In this document: piece after piece, positions 60,039 through 64,000 of the stretch
Layout of the letters: every line of letters begins with the position of its first letter
How positions within the stretch are numbered: the first letter of the stretch is position 1
Origin: Aphelenchoides besseyi
Taxonomy: Eukaryota > Nematoda > Chromadorea > Rhabditida > Aphelenchoididae
DNA: 64,000 nucleotides
Reading direction: 5' to 3'
Assembly: GCA_024699855.1 (NCBI GenBank)
Contig: JAMPIQ010000002.1
Coordinates: 6,696,001 to 6,760,000, forward strand
Notes under the pieces: generated by a model
The model's database searches: none
The model's input: the letters and a program-made list of their open reading frames with translations, nothing else
What the model was told of the DNA's origin: nothing
Program-made: the position numbers and the translations under genes

Positions 60039-63000
60039 CGTTTTGTTTGAAATCTGAAAACAACAAAGATTTAATTGATCGTTATAGAAGAAAAAATTAT
60101 GTTCAATGAACAAGTAGCCACGAATGCTAATTCTCGGTTTACAATCAACGACTCGATTGACTATAATTCAAACGGACATGAAATTCACACGATCACGAAT
60201 GCGACAGAACACAATTTGCAAATTCATGAAAACGACAATCAACAGTTTAAGGATCACTGTGTTTGATGCGTAGAACAAGTGTGATTACAAAGAAAAGCGG
60301 AAACAAATCGGCCAATGTTTGTATGAGCTGTTTCGTTGATATGAGAGCAAAAAGGTCTATCAATTGCATGGATACACGAGCCTTTTATCCGTAAGCCATT
60401 TCATCTTAAGCGAACAAAAACACTTGGGAATGGGGCGTTCGGACCGCAGGTTATCATGAATTTGGACTACAGAAACAAGTTTATTAAAGAGAAAAAGATT
60501 CGACACACGAACTTGTTACAAAGACAACAAATGAACATATTTCTAGATTCAATCAAGGATGATGGTCAGCAAAAGGTCGCTTCTCATAAGACCATTTTGT
60601 AAGCAGCCCGTTTGACAGCAACTGTTTTGAGAGAATGTTGACATTAAATTTGCTTTTATAGAATCCTAGTCTGCAATAAAACAGGGTGACAAAAAAACAC
60701 CTCTTCCGTTCACATACTGCAACGGCAGCTCAACACTTTCGGGGCGGAGCAAATGGACGGTGCGAACAACAAATTGAGGCGGTACAAGTGAATGAACGTT
60801 GTAAAGGAGAGGAAACAACACTAAAATGAAGACTAAAGACGCTAACCGTAATTAACATTTTCCTTCATGAAATAAGTCATCAAAACTACGCATTAGAACA
60901 CGTAGGTACTTTAGTCGGGTCTCTCAAATTGTCTTGCAAACTTTCGGACCATTACAATCGGTATGCTTAGAAGGCGCAACAAAAGAACAGATTACTTAGA
61001 ACAAAATCGACGCTTCCAAAGACGTAAGAATTTAACTGATGCCAAAAACTCCCTTCAATCTTATATTCCTTCTAAACACCTGCAACAGAAAATGCCGACT
61101 AAACAGCGTCGTCAAAATCTGTAAATTTGCGGAAAACACAGAGCAATCGAACATTCAAATGGGGCGGGATTCCTCACATCAACTCGCAAATTTGCAATCA
61201 ATTGCACCTGTGAATTTACGTTGAAATTCGAAAGACCCGATATTGCGTCCATGAGAACATTGAGCAGAAAGTAAATCGGAATGTAACGTTTCGAATGCGC
61301 GAATTCGATTGAGACACTCGAAATACAAACCGGAGATGCTGATTCACGAATTGAAACGGATTAGTTCTCCATATCGTGTCTGAGCAACATTCATTTGCAA
61401 GGTCTGTGTGATCAGAAGTGTAAAGAAAGCGTTTTCATTTGGTTCTTTTATTCGAATTGTACAAAAAACGGACGTCGGCATTTTGCTTTAATCTGCTCAC
61501 TTGGATTTCCGATTTGCACCTCATTTGTCACGAGCATAGAAATTGGTCGCTTTGCTTCTGAAAACTTTACCGCAATCGATAAATTTGAAAGTCCGCTCGC
61601 CACGCCTTTTAAAACCAATCGAGTCGCCTTTCAACAACAAACAAAAGCGCGGTTTCGATGTTCCTACTAACTAGTCAGCAAGGGACTGGGACCTCGCAGC
61701 AAAACCGATTGACATTAACGAACGGCTGTTTACCACCAATGATATGAACTGAAAGAGATGTGTAAAAAGACATCAAACCGCTTGTTCCGGCATCTTGTAT
61801 TGAGTCGGAGATAAAAAGCATGAACATAAGACGCGTGCCGCTCATTTGATCAAATCGCGACATCTGCACTTGTCGTTACGTCTATTTGAATATTCCGGTT
61901 ATAAACCGCAACCTGATTGATTGATCCACCTATGTACAAGTAATTTGTCCGACAAGTTTAATTACATTTCCGCATACAATTACCGTAATCTGCGAGTTCA
62001 CAAAAGGTCGCCATTCCATCGCATATCTGTTTGTTTTTGTTGTCGATTCAAATATGCAAATTGAAAAATAAATAGAACAAAAATTGAGATCTGATTGTTG
62101 TCGAACTGTTGGACATCTGCAATGACACGTGCCACCTTCGCAATACAGCTGCTCGTGGCGCAGCTGAGATTTTCGTCGATTTACAATACTCGAAATTGGA
62201 TTCCATTCAAATGCCGAAACACAGTTTTTGATTTAAAACAAAGCACTTGTTTTCGTAAAATTAACCCACTACTTAAGGTAATTACCGTTTAAAAGTCAGT
62301 TAATTAAATTTGATTTGAAGTTCAAAAAATCAATTTGTCCTATCAGAGTAACTATGACAAATAACGCTCATACCGAAGTCGCGTATTCAGTTTTCATCAT
62401 CGGACATTGTACAGCAGAGTTGCCAACCAACTCTAAGTCCTTCTCAAAAACCACTACACTAAGACCGCACGCACGAGAAGTCTCCGAAAAAAGGAAGAAA
62501 CAACATTCGATGGCAATCATTTGGATTTGAAGTTCTAAATAGGTATTTTAACGTTTAAAACCATCAAAATGTCTTGTGTGTTTGTGTTTGAAAGCTCAAC
62601 GTGCGTTTCTTAAAAAGTCCACAAAGATCTCGTTAAATGAACTGATATAGACAGAAAGTTCTAGAGAGTAAAGTTCGTCGACAAGTGCACAGCAAATGTC
62701 CTCACGAGGTTTCCCCGCAGGTGAAGATGATGAAATCAGGAGTTTTGATCGCATGAAGAAGTCAAGTTGCGCAGAAGTGACCGATGTCGTTCGGTGAATC
62801 ACTCGTTTGTTTCGATGGCTCCGCGACCGTTTTGTTATACGAATTATACGCCCGAAAACTTTGTTATTGGCAAGCAGTTTTTTGTTTCAAAGTTTGTGAT
62901 TAAAGTGATTTTATCTCATAGATTTGTTAATTGGAAATACATTATGTCTGTTTTTGATGCAAGATAAACAATTTAGCGATCGAAAGTCGGAGGAAAGCGT

Positions 63001-64000
63001 TTAACTTCCTTGTTCATTTGTATCACTATCAAGAGTGTATATTCAACCTATCAATTCACAAGCAACTATCCGCTTTTCATAAGACACACAACCTTTAAAT
63101 CGGCTTGTAATCGATGAGTTTCATTAATTCCACGAGGTCGTAAACTTCCGCTTTTCCAATAACCGCCACACATCAAAGTTGCTTGTATGGTTTGCAAAGT
63201 TTTTTACTTCCTTGTTTGTGTTTTTTCTTCAATCTCCCGTACAGCTCAGATGTTTTTAGTACCCTTGTTTTCCTCCAATTTCAAAAGATTGACATCAAGG
63301 TCTTTAGTCTTGATTGTATCGTACACTGTCGGGTTTCCCTATGATTATAAATGGCCATAAAAGTGATCATAAAATTTATCCTAACGATGTTTTGTTATGT
63401 TTTATATGCGGAAGTAAGTCGACGTTCTCATTCAATTGACAATTTCACGCAATTCGAGTCGTTTCATCGTCAGTCGAATCGTAGTATGAATTAAGTCAAT
63501 GTTTCTGTGAATTTGAACGTTTTTTTGTACGAACGGCAGACCTCGTGATCGTATTTGCGGTTATCAGTTTTGGGCAAAGTGCAAAAGACTTCGACTGCTG
63601 TCGTCGGAACTGATCATTGGACTTCTTTCAGTTTTGTTTTCATTCTATTGTTGATTCTTGAAACAAACTTAATGGAATGTGCACGAACCTTATCTCCTAC
63701 TCACAGATTGTTCGCAGTTGAGTTCATGTTTTGTTGCTGTTTATTCCAAAACTAGTTGTTGTCTATTTGTTTACTGGTATTCGGCCTTCGTCTGAGCATT
63801 TGAAATCAGAACTTGGAGGCGAAGATCCCGAAGTTTTTAGACGTTTTATTCGAGGAAATCGCTAAGCTCGTAAAAAGAAGAGACCATTTCAATGCAAAAT
63901 TATTAAGTACGTGCTAAAGAGCAGCTCGAAATTCTGAACGAAAAAATCTGATTTTTCTTGAATGTGCTTTTTTAGTTTCAATCATAAACTGATGGGACGC
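60039..64000. other. gene-poor 4-kb interval
   Basis: No supported multi-exon gene. Short frames at 61395-61670, 62095-62292 and 62315-62530 lack recognisable motifs. It probably includes the promoter of the DSL gene. Near the right edge, 63555-63863 has hydrophobic and basic frames that could belong to a small gene. Confidence 0.4.
63763..63864 (+). other. possible terminal exon near the window edge
   Basis: A plus-strand frame reads TGIRPSSEHLKSELGGEDPE, then VFRRFIRGNR and TAA. Upstream, a hydrophobic frame (FSFVFILLLILETNL) at about 63630 could be a leader, but the two are in different frames and need an intron between them. No family recognised. Confidence 0.2.

Overview
This window looks like nuclear DNA of a nematode, and not a close relative of C. 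elegans. The genes are broken by many very short introns (about 40-60 bases, GTAAGT...TTTCAG). Several start codons sit directly behind a strong 3' splice acceptor. The families present also point to a nematode: an aspartic protease with the nematode cysteine-rich insert, a DSL ligand with a tiny cytoplasmic tail, and a divergent ionotropic glutamate-receptor-like channel. All genes were read by joining exons by eye, so outer coordinates are better supported than every internal junction.

Layout. 1-2.07 kb: no firm gene, a few short candidate exons. 2.07-3.87 kb (-): CDC73/parafibromin. 4.24-5.09 kb (+): a short two-KH protein, a partial paralogue of the FUBP-like gene at 49 kb. 5.28-7.16 kb (-): glutamate-receptor-like channel. 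7.46-9.39 kb (-): MOCS1, arranged as MOCS1A then MOCS1B with a stop codon after the double glycine of MOCS1A. 9.83-13.27 kb (+): PAF1, whose last intron holds a complete tyrosine phosphatase gene on the other strand. 13.47-14.19 kb (-): unrecognised small gene. 14.59-19.90 kb (-): ABCC10-type transporter. 20.81-23.13 kb (+): CDK12/13. 24.0-25.35 kb (-): syntaxin-18. 25.92-26.33 kb (-): synaptobrevin. 26.3-28.8 kb: gene-poor. 28.85-32.12 kb (+): EHBP1. 32.1-35.3 kb: gene-poor. 35.26-40.02 kb (+): RasGRP, with a small secreted-peptide gene nested in an intron on the other strand. 41.61-41.95 kb (+): candidate neuropeptide precursor. 42.63-44.35 kb (-): unrecognised multi-exon gene. 46.11-48.17 kb (+): aspartic protease. 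49.37-51.29 kb (-): four-KH FUBP-like protein. 53.49-56.23 kb (+): K-dependent Na/Ca exchanger. 56.68-60.04 kb (-): DSL-type Notch ligand. 60.0-64.0 kb: gene-poor.

How the genes relate. CDC73, PAF1 and CDK12 all act in RNA polymerase II elongation and lie within 21 kb. Syntaxin-18, synaptobrevin and EHBP1 are neighbouring membrane-traffic genes. RasGRP, synaptobrevin, the channel and the peptide precursor fit neuronal or secretory roles. There is no sign of a bacterial-style operon, CRISPR array, or intact transposon.

The most striking observations are: a 299-base perfect inverted duplicate, including a whole intron, shared by the two KH genes 45 kb apart (recent gene conversion); the MOCS1 layout with an in-phase alternative splice that would fuse the two proteins; two nested opposite-strand genes; GC-AG introns; and a new secreted peptide precursor.
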